Assembly (NCBI GenBank): GCA_965116335.1
Contig: OZ220677.1
Location: forward strand, 2,356,001-2,420,000
Direction: 5' to 3'
DNA: 64,000 bases
DNA from: G963663315 sp965116335
Lineage (GTDB): Bacteria > Pseudomonadota > Gammaproteobacteria > Arenicellales > Poriferihabitantaceae
Part shown: positions 44,793 to 53,772 of the stretch, one piece after another
How positions within the stretch are numbered: position 1 is the stretch's first letter
Layout of the letters: the number at the start of each line of letters is the position of its first letter
The notes under the pieces: model-generated
The model's input: only the letters and a program-made list of their open reading frames with translations
What the model was told of the DNA's origin: nothing
The model's database searches: none
Translations under genes and position numbers: made by a program

Positions 44793-46274
44793 ATGGCAAG
44801 GGCAATCATGATCCAGGGCACCACCTCGAACGCCGGCAAGAGCGTGATTGCCGCCGGGTTATGTCGGCTGCTTGCTAAAAAAGGGTTCTGCGTCTCGCCG
44901 TTCAAACCGCAGAATATGGCATTGAACAGCGCGGTCACCGTGGATGGCGGAGAGGTGGGACGCTCCCAGGCGGTGCAGGCTCTGGCTTGTGGCATCCCGC
45001 CGCATACCGACATGAACCCGATTTTGCTGAAACCGAACAGCGACAAGGGGGCGCAGGTCATTATCAACGGGCAGTCAATCGGCAATATGGGCGCGGTCGA
45101 ATATCATGACTTCAAGAAGACCGCGATAGATTATGCACTGTCGGCCTGGCATCGTCTGGCTGAACGTTACGATGTGATTGTCATTGAAGGAGCGGGCAGC
45201 CCTGCGGAGATCAACCTGCGGGAAAACGACATTGCCAATATGGGATTCGCCACGGCGATTGATTGCCCGGTAGCGCTGGTGGCGGATATAGACCGCGGTG
45301 GAGTATTCGCGCATTTGACTGGCACTCTCGACTGCCTTGAACGGCATGAACAAGCTTTGGTCAAGGGGTTTCTGATCAATCGTTTCCGTGGCGACCGTGC
45401 CTTGCTGGATTCGGGTATCGACTGGTTGACACGCAAGACCTCGATACCGACTCTTGGGGTGTTACCGTATCTGCCGGGGCTGCATATCGAGGCGGAGGAC
45501 GCGGTTGATCGCCGGGATTTCACGGACACAGATAGGCAGGAATCGCAAAAATTGAAGGTGGTCGTGCCCAGAATTCCCCGTATCAGTAATCACACCGATT
45601 TCGATGCGCTCCGGCTGCACCCGGCGGTGGAGCTTGAATTTGTCGGACAGGGTGGTTGCAGGGGTGCGTGTGATCTGGTGATTTTACCGGGCAGCAAAAA
45701 CACGATGAATGACCTGAAGTGGCTGATCGAGAATGACTGGCCGGACTGGGTCAAAAGGCATCTCCGGTACGGTGGTAAACTGATCGGCATCTGCGGAGGC
45801 TACCAGATGATCGGTTCCAGAATTCATGATCCGCACGGTATTGAAGGTGAGCCTGGTTCGATGGATGGTCTCGGATTGATGGATTTTGAGACCACCCTGC
45901 AACCGGTCAAAAAACTGAAGCGGGTGACCGGGACGCTGATCGACAGCCAAGCGGAAGTGACCGGCTATGAAATCCATGCGGGCCGCACTTCGCGAGTGAC
46001 GCGGGAACGTCCGGCAATAGACCTTGCCGGGGAAAAGGAGGGGGTGATTTCAGCAGACAACCAGATTCTGTGCACTTACCTTCACGGGGTTTTCGATCAG
46101 GACAGCGCGCGTCAGGCCCTGCTTGAATGGGCCGGACTCAAGACCGCGCGCGACCACTCATTCGATTACCAGCAATTCCGGTTGCAGCAGATTGATCGGG
46201 TTGCCGAAATGCTGGATCAGCAGGTCGAATACCGGCATCTTGCCGACATCATCGGGTTGCGCCCCCCGTGTTGA
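44793..46274 (+). CDS. cobQ: Cobyric acid synthase
   Basis: A 493-residue glutamine amidotransferase that amidates side chains b, d, e and g of adenosylcobyrinic acid a,c-diamide. The P-loop-like start is MARAIMIQGTTSNAGKSVIA, followed by FKPQNMALNSAVT and VIEGAGSPAEINL. The C-terminal GATase domain has its nucleophilic cysteine in LIGICGGYQMIG and the histidine in TYLHGVFD. The next gene begins inside its last codons. It and cbiB run rightward, towards the rest of the cobalamin genes after 53.7 kb. Confidence 0.95.
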   Translation: MARAIMIQGTTSNAGKSVIAAGLCRLLAKKGFCVSPFKPQNMALNSAVTVDGGEVGRSQAVQALACGIPPHTDMNPILLKPNSDKGAQVIINGQSIGNMGAVEYHDFKKTAIDYALSAWHRLAERYDVIVIEGAGSPAEINLRENDIANMGFATAIDCPVALVADIDRGGVFAHLTGTLDCLERHEQALVKGFLINRFRGDRALLDSGIDWLTRKTSIPTLGVLPYLPGLHIEAEDAVDRRDFTDTDRQESQKLKVVVPRIPRISNHTDFDALRLHPAVELEFVGQGGCRGACDLVILPGSKNTMNDLKWLIENDWPDWVKRHLRYGGKLIGICGGYQMIGSRIHDPHGIEGEPGSMDGLGLMDFETTLQPVKKLKRVTGTLIDSQAEVTGYEIHAGRTSRVTRERPAIDLAGEKEGVISADNQILCTYLHGVFDQDSARQALLEWAGLKTARDHSFDYQQFRLQQIDRVAEMLDQQVEYRHLADIIGLRPPC

Positions 46275-47233
46275 CCCTGCCGGTTGTATTGACCGTGTTG
46301 ACTCCGGTCATTGTTTGTATAGCGGCGCTGTTGTGCGATCGTGCATTCGGGGAACCTCGCCATCATCCTCTGGCGGCTTTCGGTCAACTCGCCGACCGGC
46401 TCGAACGCAAACTCAATCAGGGCTCGCGAAAATCCCGGAAAAAGTGGTTTGGCGGATTGGCGGTGGCTCTGCTGGTCGCGGTTCCGGGGCTGTGTGTGTA
46501 TCTGGCGCAAAGCCGTATTTCCGGGTCGATTGCGGGCACGTTGTTCGATATTCTCGTGCTCACTATGGTGATTGGCTGGCGCAGTATGAAGGAACACGCC
46601 AGTCATGTGGCAAGCGCTCTGGCTTGCGGCAGCCTTTCGCAGGCCCGTGAAAAGCTGTCGCTTATCGTCAGCCGGGATACCGGGGAACTGAAGGCGGAGG
46701 AAATCCCCGGCCCGGTCATCGAATCGTTGCTGGAAAATGGCAATGATTGTCTGTTCGCCTCGTTGTTCTGGTACGCCGTGCTGGGTCCGGCAGGTGCAAT
46801 CATGCACCGCTTGTCGAATACGCTGGATGCAATGTGGGGTTATAAAACGCAGCGTTTTGTCGACTTCGGTTGTGCAGCCGCACGGCTGGATGATCTCCTG
46901 GGTTGGGTGCCGGCTCGAATCACCGCGCTCTGCTACGCTTTGTCAGGGTCGTTCCGCCATGCGATGCAGGCCGCCAGAAACCAGGCTGGCAAACACAAGA
47001 GTCCGAATGGCGGACTGGTGATGGCGGCTGGCGCCGGGGCTCTCGATATTACCATCGGCGGTGCAGCGGTTTATCATGGCTTGCGGGAAGACAAGGTTGT
47101 ACTCGGTGTCGGGGAGGCGGCTACTGCTGCGGACATTACCCACGCCACTCGCTTGATTGAAAGAAGCATCGTGCTGTGGCTGGCTGGCTATGTTTGCGTG
47201 TTGACCATCCCTTCACTTATACGGGTAGGGTAA
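46268..47233 (+). CDS. cbiB: Adenosylcobinamide-phosphate synthase CbiB/CobD
   Basis: A 321-residue membrane enzyme joining the aminopropanol arm to adenosylcobyric acid. It has about four hydrophobic segments. Family blocks are ALLCDRAFGEPRHHPLAAFG, VSRDTGELKAEEI, SLFWYAVLGPAGAIMHRLSN and LDDLLGWVPARI. The start is a GTG at 46268 overlapping cobQ by seven bases; a TTG at 46271 is an alternative. No cobalamin riboswitch is seen upstream of this gene pair. Confidence 0.93.
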   Translation: MLTLPVVLTVLTPVIVCIAALLCDRAFGEPRHHPLAAFGQLADRLERKLNQGSRKSRKKWFGGLAVALLVAVPGLCVYLAQSRISGSIAGTLFDILVLTMVIGWRSMKEHASHVASALACGSLSQAREKLSLIVSRDTGELKAEEIPGPVIESLLENGNDCLFASLFWYAVLGPAGAIMHRLSNTLDAMWGYKTQRFVDFGCAAARLDDLLGWVPARITALCYALSGSFRHAMQAARNQAGKHKSPNGGLVMAAGAGALDITIGGAAVYHGLREDKVVLGVGEAATAADITHATRLIERSIVLWLAGYVCVLTIPSLIRVG

Positions 47234-47392
47234 GAGCAGCGGATTTTGACCCCTGATCATCTACCCGGCCACAGGCTGAAAAACCGCATATTGACCTATC
47301 TATTTTGGGTAACCCCTGAAAATGCGATACAGGACGCTATTTTCGCCTCCAATTTGATTAAGGTTGATACAAGTACATAGCCCGGTGACGAA

Positions 47393-48259
47393 CTATGTTC
47401 GAAATCTTCGGGATACGCAAAGATAGATTCCTGCCAATATGAATATGGATGCAACCACCAACTCAACTGACAAAACCTCGTTGGCAAAAACAACGCCGAG
47501 TACCAGAGCGACTAAAGGAATCAGGTAATTGTTCAGTGTGAAGTAAGTAGCTCCCTTGGCGGCGATCAAGCCGTACATGATTACAAACGGAATCGCTGTG
47601 CTGACCACCCCGAGCGCAATCGTCGCGTACCAGGATTGGGCGCTAAACCCGGAATAATCCGGGTTTTCAAAAATAGCAACGGGTATCAGAACTATGGCAG
47701 CCACTGTGGTTACTGCAGCCGCAATCACTTCCGGCTCTATATCTTTTACTTTTTTAGCAAGAATCGTAGATGCCGCGTAAGATACCGCGGCGAGCAACAC
47801 CGCAAAAACAGCCGTAACATTGTCTATATTTTGTACCGATATTTCCGGGTAGTAAATAAACGCCAGCCCAATCAAACCGGAGACAACCCCCAGTATTTTG
47901 GCTTTATCGATAACCTCATCTTTTACAAAAAAGAAGGCCAGGATGAAGACAAACATCGGCACCATTCCGATTAACAGACCCGCGAGACCACTATCAATTG
48001 ATTTTTCCGCATACGACACAAGGGAGAATGGAACAATATTTCCAATGACTCCCATCGCTGCAATAATGCACCAGGATTTAAAGTCTCCGCCTGGTTTGAT
48101 CCGGCGAATCAATAGGTATGCAATCAGGACCAGCGCGGCAATGCCGACCCTTAAGAAGACCAGTGTGAAAACAGGAATTGATTCCACACCAAATTTGATA
48201 AACAAAAAGGATGCGCCCCGGCAAACCGCTACCACCACAATCAGCAGAATGGGTATCAC
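47393..48259 (-). CDS. EamA/DMT-family transporter
   Basis: A 288-residue membrane protein with about ten helices, the usual layout of two EamA repeats. The first repeat starts IPILLIVVVAVCRGASFLFI and includes GIAALVLIAYLL and GNIVPFSLVSYAEK; the second begins at about residue 140. Such proteins export small metabolites or amino acids. It is the last gene of the leftward N-monooxygenase operon, 27 bases after the MFS gene, and probably exports a product or intermediate of that pathway. Slightly less A+T-rich than its partners. Confidence 0.85.
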   Translation of the reverse strand: MIPILLIVVVAVCRGASFLFIKFGVESIPVFTLVFLRVGIAALVLIAYLLIRRIKPGGDFKSWCIIAAMGVIGNIVPFSLVSYAEKSIDSGLAGLLIGMVPMFVFILAFFFVKDEVIDKAKILGVVSGLIGLAFIYYPEISVQNIDNVTAVFAVLLAAVSYAASTILAKKVKDIEPEVIAAAVTTVAAIVLIPVAIFENPDYSGFSAQSWYATIALGVVSTAIPFVIMYGLIAAKGATYFTLNNYLIPLVALVLGVVFANEVLSVELVVASIFILAGIYLCVSRRFRT

Positions 48260-48286
48260 AGTACGATGATATCGGGTGTTAGAGCT

Positions 48287-49510
48287 TTATGTGTATGAGT
48301 GATTCAGTTCTGCTTCCTTCATTATACTTTCCCGTTTCTGTGATGTTCTTATCCAGCCAGATAAGAATGCCCCTAAAACCAATACTACCACACCCACCGA
48401 TATAAGCGTTTGGAAGTGACCATAGTTTTCCAGGCAATATCCGTAAATCGGGGCAAAAGCCGCAAACCCTAAATTCCCAAGCATAATCGCAACAGACATC
48501 ATCGTTGCTCTAACAGAACCACTTGACATACTATTGATCTCTTCTCTCATGATAGGGTCATAAATTCCCTGCCCAACTGCGTGGATGCAGAACCCCACCA
48601 TTACCACTATTAGTGCAAACTGCCCGGACATAGACGCACCAGAGGCAATAACAAAAAAGCAGAAACCAAGTACAACCGTTACCGCTCCCCACGGGGACAC
48701 ATACGTTTTACTAACCCAATCAATATTAATCGCTGAAAATAACGATACCGATAACGTTATCCCGAATAGCACACCAAACCACACCAAGTCTACGCCGGTC
48801 TTTTCTATTACAGGCTGAAATGCCCAGAACCCTATCCTGACGGCTATAAACATCACAGCAAAAAACAGGACAATAGGAAGAAACGATGGCTTCTTTAAAA
48901 CCACAACCACATCCCTGTACCATAATTTTCCACTTGGTGTTGGCTTAAAATTAGGCTCCTTTATATAGAATATGGCAATGATGCTCCCAACCAAAATGGC
49001 GCCTGCACTTACCAGAAAGGGTACCCCGAGTGTGGTCTGTGCAGCGATCCATGATCCCATTGCCGCTGCCGCCCCAAAACCAAAATTACGCAATGCCCAT
49101 CCTTTACCTTCTATCTTCTGGTATTGATCTTCCGCATTATGTTCCTTTAACTCATCAAACAGGAGTGCCGAATCTGATGTAATTGCCATACTCATAGCTA
49201 ATCCTAATAATATCTCAGCACCTGCAAATACGAAATATGTTTCGTTTGTCCCTATAATTACGTAAGCCAGAGCGCACAACAAACTGCTAATAATCAGGCT
49301 TGGTTTTCTCCCCACCCTGTCCGCGAAATACCCGCCTGGAATATCAAAAATGGCTTTAGATACGTAATACACACTCTCCAGACTTAGTGCTTGACTCAAC
49401 GTTAAGCCAACGCTCTGAAAATAGATCAATCCTATTGCTACATGGAAATAACTATATCTAAATAGACGAAATACATAAAATCCTAAAACAAGATGTCGCA
49501 CCTCACTCAT
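48287..49510 (-). CDS. Major facilitator superfamily transporter
   Basis: A 407-residue, 12-helix MFS protein. The loop 2-3 signature appears as GYFADRVGRKPSLI. Helices are regular, with a C-terminal half starting at about residue 215. The closest functional type is a small-molecule or drug efflux pump. Its start overlaps the kinase-fusion gene by eight bases. Position in the N-monooxygenase operon points to export of the N-hydroxylated product or self-resistance. The DNA is A+T-rich, unlike the cobalamin genes on both sides. Confidence 0.88.
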   Translation of the reverse strand: MSEVRHLVLGFYVFRLFRYSYFHVAIGLIYFQSVGLTLSQALSLESVYYVSKAIFDIPGGYFADRVGRKPSLIISSLLCALAYVIIGTNETYFVFAGAEILLGLAMSMAITSDSALLFDELKEHNAEDQYQKIEGKGWALRNFGFGAAAAMGSWIAAQTTLGVPFLVSAGAILVGSIIAIFYIKEPNFKPTPSGKLWYRDVVVVLKKPSFLPIVLFFAVMFIAVRIGFWAFQPVIEKTGVDLVWFGVLFGITLSVSLFSAINIDWVSKTYVSPWGAVTVVLGFCFFVIASGASMSGQFALIVVMVGFCIHAVGQGIYDPIMREEINSMSSGSVRATMMSVAIMLGNLGFAAFAPIYGYCLENYGHFQTLISVGVVVLVLGAFLSGWIRTSQKRESIMKEAELNHSYT

Positions 49511-51062
49511 CTGCTACACACTCTATTGATTTCGATGCATAATGAGCCGACACCGCATAAATACCAATCCATGCTTCTTTGGTTCTGACAGCATTTATGT
49601 ATTTCAACCAACCAAACAAAGCGTTAGATGCACCAGCATATAGCCTGCTTTCCCAATGCCCTCCTAATATTTCTTCGGGAAGAATATTTTTACAAACGTC
49701 GACAATCCCACTATCTGCTGTCGTTAAATTACTAGCTAAATCATCGGACAACGTAATTTTTATAGCTCCTTTTTTTATTTCATACCTAGCAATTTCTTCC
49801 GTTTCCCTTGCCTTAATACGCCCCAAAATAAATGACATACTACTAATGCTATGTAGCATAGTCGCCATATCATAAACTGGGTCACTGTATCCAAATTTAT
49901 CTATCGGTTGATCATCCCATTGCAGACGTGGATCAATAAACACATATTGGTCACCTTTGCTAGCATACAGGATATTTTTCAGGTGCAAGTCACCATGGAT
50001 CATGCATGAATAAACAGAATTATTTTTTTCATGAATTGCTGAAACATGATTAACAATCTGATAGAACCTGCCAATACTACTGTCATTCAGGATTATTTTC
50101 TGGTTCAGAAACTTATCACACGGTAAATGCGATATATCAAGCCTATCATAGCTCTCTATAAAGTCTTTTCTCTTCGTTATGGATTTAACTCTGTCAACAT
50201 AATGATATTGGGCAATACGGCAGCTATGCTTAGTTATACTGTTCTTATATATAGTTTTTAATGGGCTTATCATATCGCATAGCTTGTTCCGCCAATCATC
50301 TGTCAATATTCCATGCTCTAATGAACGAAAAAGTTCATATTCCACCCCTTTATGTGGATTTGCTCCTGCCATCAAATACCAACTATTTCCATTAGATAAT
50401 TTGCCGTTGGAGTAGATAACAGGAAATGCTTTTACCCCGGTTCCACTCATATTGGAGATGAAATCTGTCTCCAGATCAATTATTTTGGGATCGCCGATCT
50501 TCAGAACTGCCTTTGGGTCAGTTTCAAATTTTATTATAGCCAATGAATCTGCACCGCTTTTCAAGCGTTCCGATAATTCTATATTTTTCTCTAAATTGAT
50601 TCTGGTATCTTCTATTGTTAATCCCAATAACCTTTGTAGTTGCTTACCTATCCACTTCTCGGCCACACACAGATGCTTGTCTACGTCGTCCACCTCTACT
50701 ACCAAGACATTATCTCCGGCTATAAAATACGTATCACGCGCGAGGAACACCTTCCCCTCAACCAGAACGGAACGGAAGGGAGTTTGCGGTTCTGATAACC
50801 GGTAATAATTTACGTGTTCTGTTTTTTCAGGGACTTCCTCTGTAGAGATGCCTATCACATCTATTCCTAACCCCATAAATTTCCTGGCAAGCCGTTCGTA
50901 TCCTTCTGACTCAAATGTACAGCCACTTAATTCACAGTGTTTTTTACCTATGCCAATTCCAGGGAATGTGAATATAATAGCTGTGTCGGATATTTGACAT
51001 TCCAGTATTCTTTTGAAACTTTCCTTGAGTGTGATACTATTTGAAGTGCTGGTATCCATCAT
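49503..51062 (-). CDS. Redoxin-like domain fused to an APH-type small-molecule kinase
   Basis: A 519-residue two-part protein. Residues about 28-150 resemble peroxiredoxins: AIIFTFPGIGIGKKHCELSG then CTFESEGYERLARKF and LGIDVIGISTEE, with the likely peroxidatic cysteine in GCT; the second Cys usual in GCTxxSC proteins is Glu. The rest is an aminoglycoside-phosphotransferase-like kinase: a lysine strand (AVLKIGDP), the catalytic loop SCMIHGDLHLKNILY and the metal site YVFIDPRLQWDD, then SDPVYDMATML. It overlaps the monooxygenase gene by four bases (ATGA). It may phosphorylate the N-hydroxylated metabolite, with the redoxin part serving a redox or carrier step. I know no named protein with this architecture. 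Confidence 0.75.
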   Translation of the reverse strand: MMDTSTSNSITLKESFKRILECQISDTAIIFTFPGIGIGKKHCELSGCTFESEGYERLARKFMGLGIDVIGISTEEVPEKTEHVNYYRLSEPQTPFRSVLVEGKVFLARDTYFIAGDNVLVVEVDDVDKHLCVAEKWIGKQLQRLLGLTIEDTRINLEKNIELSERLKSGADSLAIIKFETDPKAVLKIGDPKIIDLETDFISNMSGTGVKAFPVIYSNGKLSNGNSWYLMAGANPHKGVEYELFRSLEHGILTDDWRNKLCDMISPLKTIYKNSITKHSCRIAQYHYVDRVKSITKRKDFIESYDRLDISHLPCDKFLNQKIILNDSSIGRFYQIVNHVSAIHEKNNSVYSCMIHGDLHLKNILYASKGDQYVFIDPRLQWDDQPIDKFGYSDPVYDMATMLHSISSMSFILGRIKARETEEIARYEIKKGAIKITLSDDLASNLTTADSGIVDVCKNILPEEILGGHWESRLYAGASNALFGWLKYINAVRTKEAWIGIYAVSAHYASKSIECVADE

Positions 51063-52384
51063 GCAGCTAACTTTCTGGATTGATTATCAGTAGCTACCAG
51101 TTCTGCAGCAATTTTAGCGGCTCTTTCCGGCATCAATGAGAGCAGGGTCTCTGAAAACCCATGGGTTCTCTCTGCATACCCCTGCATGTAAATATTAAAA
51201 CCGGTTTCGATTTCCGTCTTTACTCTGTAATTGTGATCAATTTCATATGCAGTTTGATCTTCTGTTTTTTTCAAGAGGTGATCAAAGGACCTTAACAGTG
51301 GATGCGGACATGGTCGCTGGTAACCTGTAGCAAGAATAGTAAAATCCGCATCAATTTCCTCTATCTCACCAGTGTGAATATTTCTAATCTTTGTAAGGGT
51401 GCGATTATCAACTTCATAACCACCTATGATTTCCGAAAACCTGTTGAAACTATATCTATTCCTGCCACTTGCCTTATCATAATAGACCTTTTCGTACAAC
51501 TTAGGCAGCAAATCAAGGGTTACGCCACTGTGTGTCACATGCCAGTAGTCTTTGATAACACTATCACGAACATCTTGCGACATTTCCTGAAACATACTAA
51601 CCGCATTGGGCATGAATAATTCATTCACGAAATGACTATCGTCCTCTGGCCTCATGGAAAATGAACGGTGAGTTAATATTATTCTACTATTCGGATACTG
51701 GTCTCCAAGATAGTCCATAATATCTGCTGAAGATTGCCCTGACCCAACAACGTGGAAAATATAACTTTCTTCTCGACTTAGATCGTACTTTTCTAACTTC
51801 CCTAACGTCTCTGATCCGTGAAAGATCCTGTTGGCTGTGGTCTGATCTATATCACGTGGCCATTTCGGAATACCCCCATCAGAAACAATAATGTTGTCTG
51901 TTATGATCTTTTCTTCACGACCAGATTTTTTATTTTTAACTGTAACAAGCAGGCCAGTGCTTCCAACATTACAGTCATCTCCCAAATTAATCTCTGTTAC
52001 CTCGTGACTAAACTTGGAAAAATCTGATAGCTTATCGCTAGCCCATCTCAAATAATCGTCAAACTCTATACGACGAGGATAGAATGTTCGTAAATTGATA
52101 AACTCATGCATCCTATCTTGTTCTTTCAGATAGTTGAGAAACGTAAATTCCGAGGTTGGGTTTACCATTGTGACCAAGTCTTTCAGAAAAGAAATCTGCA
52201 TTGTTGATACATCAAATAAAAGACCTGGGTGCCATGATGGCCTTTCCCGAGAATCGAAAAAAATGTGGCGATAATTTTCAATACAGGATTTATAAAATGC
52301 CTCATTTAATGCTATAGCCACTGCTATATTTGCTGGTCCAAAACCAATCCCAACAGAACTGTAGTTTCTCAAGATATTCCTCAT
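51059..52384 (-). CDS. L-lysine/L-ornithine N-monooxygenase
   Basis: A 441-residue flavin N-hydroxylase of the IucD/PvdA/SidA family. The FAD site is SVGIGFGPANIAVAIAL, followed by HPGLLFDVSTMQISFLKDLV; the NADPH site is HVVGSGQSSADIMDYL, and FTILATGYQRP is the family ATG motif. It hydroxylates the side-chain amine of lysine or ornithine, the first step of hydroxamate siderophores and of some N-N-bond natural products. No NRPS or NIS synthetase gene is present. The DNA is markedly A+T-rich. It is translated with the kinase fusion and lies 71 bases after an ArsR regulator. Confidence 0.92.
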   Translation of the reverse strand: MRNILRNYSSVGIGFGPANIAVAIALNEAFYKSCIENYRHIFFDSRERPSWHPGLLFDVSTMQISFLKDLVTMVNPTSEFTFLNYLKEQDRMHEFINLRTFYPRRIEFDDYLRWASDKLSDFSKFSHEVTEINLGDDCNVGSTGLLVTVKNKKSGREEKIITDNIIVSDGGIPKWPRDIDQTTANRIFHGSETLGKLEKYDLSREESYIFHVVGSGQSSADIMDYLGDQYPNSRIILTHRSFSMRPEDDSHFVNELFMPNAVSMFQEMSQDVRDSVIKDYWHVTHSGVTLDLLPKLYEKVYYDKASGRNRYSFNRFSEIIGGYEVDNRTLTKIRNIHTGEIEEIDADFTILATGYQRPCPHPLLRSFDHLLKKTEDQTAYEIDHNYRVKTEIETGFNIYMQGYAERTHGFSETLLSLMPERAAKIAAELVATDNQSRKLAA

Positions 52385-52455
52385 AAATAAGTACTTTGGT
52401 TAAGATGTCGTCCCACATTTGTAGAACCCTGCTATTAACAAATTCGGAGAAGTTT

Positions 52456-53226
52456 TCATGGTTTATGGTTTTCTTGGTGCTTGCTTTGTGAGCTTGGGGT
52501 ATTATTACAGCCACGATATTCAAATTTCCTGGCATCGGCAGAACCATGGAAAAGTGATGGGCTAAGCTTTAACGTATCAACAAAGAACGATCTTCCTGAC
52601 CGGGTTATGGCAACTGAACGGTCATTCCGGGATCGGATAATGAATTTCTGCTCAACCAGCTTTCCAGCAATCGCGGCACCAAGCGCACCTGCAACATGTG
52701 GGAAACTCTCGGTCCAATCAGTACAACATAGACAAAGCTGACGCCTTTTTGTCCGGATCGAGTTCAGATTGATACCGATCTGTTGATAGATATGGTGTTC
52801 CCTCTCTGGAAGATGGAAGCTGGCCTGATCCAAGATCAATGCACCCATTGTAACCAGGCTGTGTGAGATTCCCACCCCAAGTTCACCCGCCAGATGGTCA
52901 TAACAAAACCGGGCTTTTTTTAACTCGGTTTTTACAGCGTGCCGATCACAGCAACCATCTTTTACTGGCGAACCGCATACGACCTGTTCAATGAAAGATG
53001 CAACCGTTTCGTTGATTATTTGATAGTAATGGAAGCGCCCACATTTCCGCCTGTGTAGCAAGTTGGCCTTCACCAACTGATTGAGGTGGCTACTTGCAGT
53101 CTGGTTGGTTATGCCAGCGCGATAAGCCAATTCGGATGCGGACAGGGATTCCCCGCCCATAAGTACTTCGAGGATTGCCACTCGGCTTTTGTGACCAACC
53201 ACTTTTCCGAAAGCTACCAGACTCAT
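52456..53226 (-). CDS. ArsR-type winged-helix regulator
   Basis: A 256-residue regulator with the start placed at ATG 53226 (MSLVAFGKVVGHKSRV) because GGAGGG precedes it; an upstream in-frame start at 53274 adds 16 residues. The N-terminal HTH reads SRVAILEVLMGGESLSASEL, then AGITNQTASSHLNQLVKANL. The C-terminal part has ARFCYDHLAGELGVG and LCLCCTDWTESFPHVAGALG, typical of the long ArsR-like group, and a CCDRH motif. A palindrome upstream is a likely operator. It probably controls the following N-monooxygenase operon, with which it may be transcribed. Confidence 0.88.
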   Translation of the reverse strand: MSLVAFGKVVGHKSRVAILEVLMGGESLSASELAYRAGITNQTASSHLNQLVKANLLHRRKCGRFHYYQIINETVASFIEQVVCGSPVKDGCCDRHAVKTELKKARFCYDHLAGELGVGISHSLVTMGALILDQASFHLPEREHHIYQQIGINLNSIRTKRRQLCLCCTDWTESFPHVAGALGAAIAGKLVEQKFIIRSRNDRSVAITRSGRSFFVDTLKLSPSLFHGSADARKFEYRGCNNTPSSQSKHQENHKP

Positions 53227-53321
53227 ATTCCCTCCCGTCCACATAGTGAGAACCTGCAGGATGCCTAAAAGCATTTTTCGGACAAATTAAGGTATAGGGA
53301 AATATTTTTCAATCAATTTTG

Positions 53322-53339
53322 TTTCGACTAATATCGAAA
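53322..53339. promoter_or_regulatory. Palindrome upstream of the ArsR gene, likely operator
   Basis: TTTCGA and TCGAAA are exact reverse complements with six bases between. They lie about 100 bases before the regulator ATG. On the leftward strand a TTGAAA and a TAATTT 17 bases apart follow the palindrome and could be a promoter. Autoregulation by the ArsR protein is inferred. Confidence 0.45.
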
Positions 53340-53401
53340 TATGCTGTCCAACCGGGCGAGGGTGACCACGCACATCAAGAGCTGGGTAAACAGCTAGTGG
53401 T

Positions 53402-53446
53402 TCAGTCGGATGCGTTGATGCCAAAGGACAAGCGCAAGCGCCGCAT
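53402..53446 (-). pseudogene. Stub of a toxin gene following the antitoxin
   Basis: An ATG overlaps the antitoxin stop (TGATG), the usual coupling of type II toxin-antitoxin genes. The frame gives MRRLRLSFGINASD and then a stop. The first residues resemble ParE toxin starts (M-x-RLRLS). Nothing toxin-like continues downstream, so the toxin has been deleted. Weak because only fourteen residues remain. Confidence 0.35.
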
Positions 53447-53706
53447 CACTTAAGCGGTAACTGCCCATTGCCTTGCAGCCTCTTGATAACGGTTTGTTTT
53501 ACGTCTTCCGGTGTTCGGCCTGAGAATCCGCTTTCTTCGCCCATAATAAGTGCAGCACGGATTGTTTGGATTTTGTCTTGTTCTTTTCGAGCTTTGCGGA
53601 TCAGGTCGTTTACTACCTCGCTACGGCTGGAAAATTCTTCGCTTTCGATTTGCGACTGTATCCATTCGTCATTAGGTGGTGAAATAGAAATACTGGCCCT
53701 GGTCAT
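53446..53706 (-). CDS. ParD/CopG-type antitoxin, orphan
   Basis: An 86-residue ribbon-helix-helix antitoxin of the ParD (CC2985) group: ASISISPPNDEWIQSQIESE, then FSSRSEVVNDLIRKARKEQD, and the tail GRTPEDVKQTVIKRLQ. It normally pairs with a ParE-like RelE toxin encoded just downstream. Here the toxin start overlaps the stop but is broken after 14 codons. It is preceded by an inverted repeat that could be its own operator. It may be silent, or may counter toxins encoded elsewhere. Confidence 0.85.
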   Translation of the reverse strand: MTRASISISPPNDEWIQSQIESEEFSSRSEVVNDLIRKARKEQDKIQTIRAALIMGEESGFSGRTPEDVKQTVIKRLQGNGQLPLK

Positions 53707-53736
53707 GTCTTTTCTCCAAAAATGAGCGATGTTGTT

Positions 53737-53756
53737 ATGATGTAATATAGCATCAT
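53737..53756. promoter_or_regulatory. Inverted repeat in the antitoxin promoter
   Basis: ATGATG and CATCAT are exact reverse complements around an eight-base centre containing a TATA-like sequence on the leftward strand, 30 bases before the antitoxin ATG. ParD-type antitoxins usually repress their own promoter at such sites. Confidence 0.45.
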
Positions 53757-53772
53757 TTTTACGTATCGGTGA

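Noticed and set aside
44474..45085. A 203-codon leftward frame across the recQ-cobQ gap
   Set aside because: Only its last 49 codons look like a protein and have a ribosome site; the rest is antisense to cobQ.
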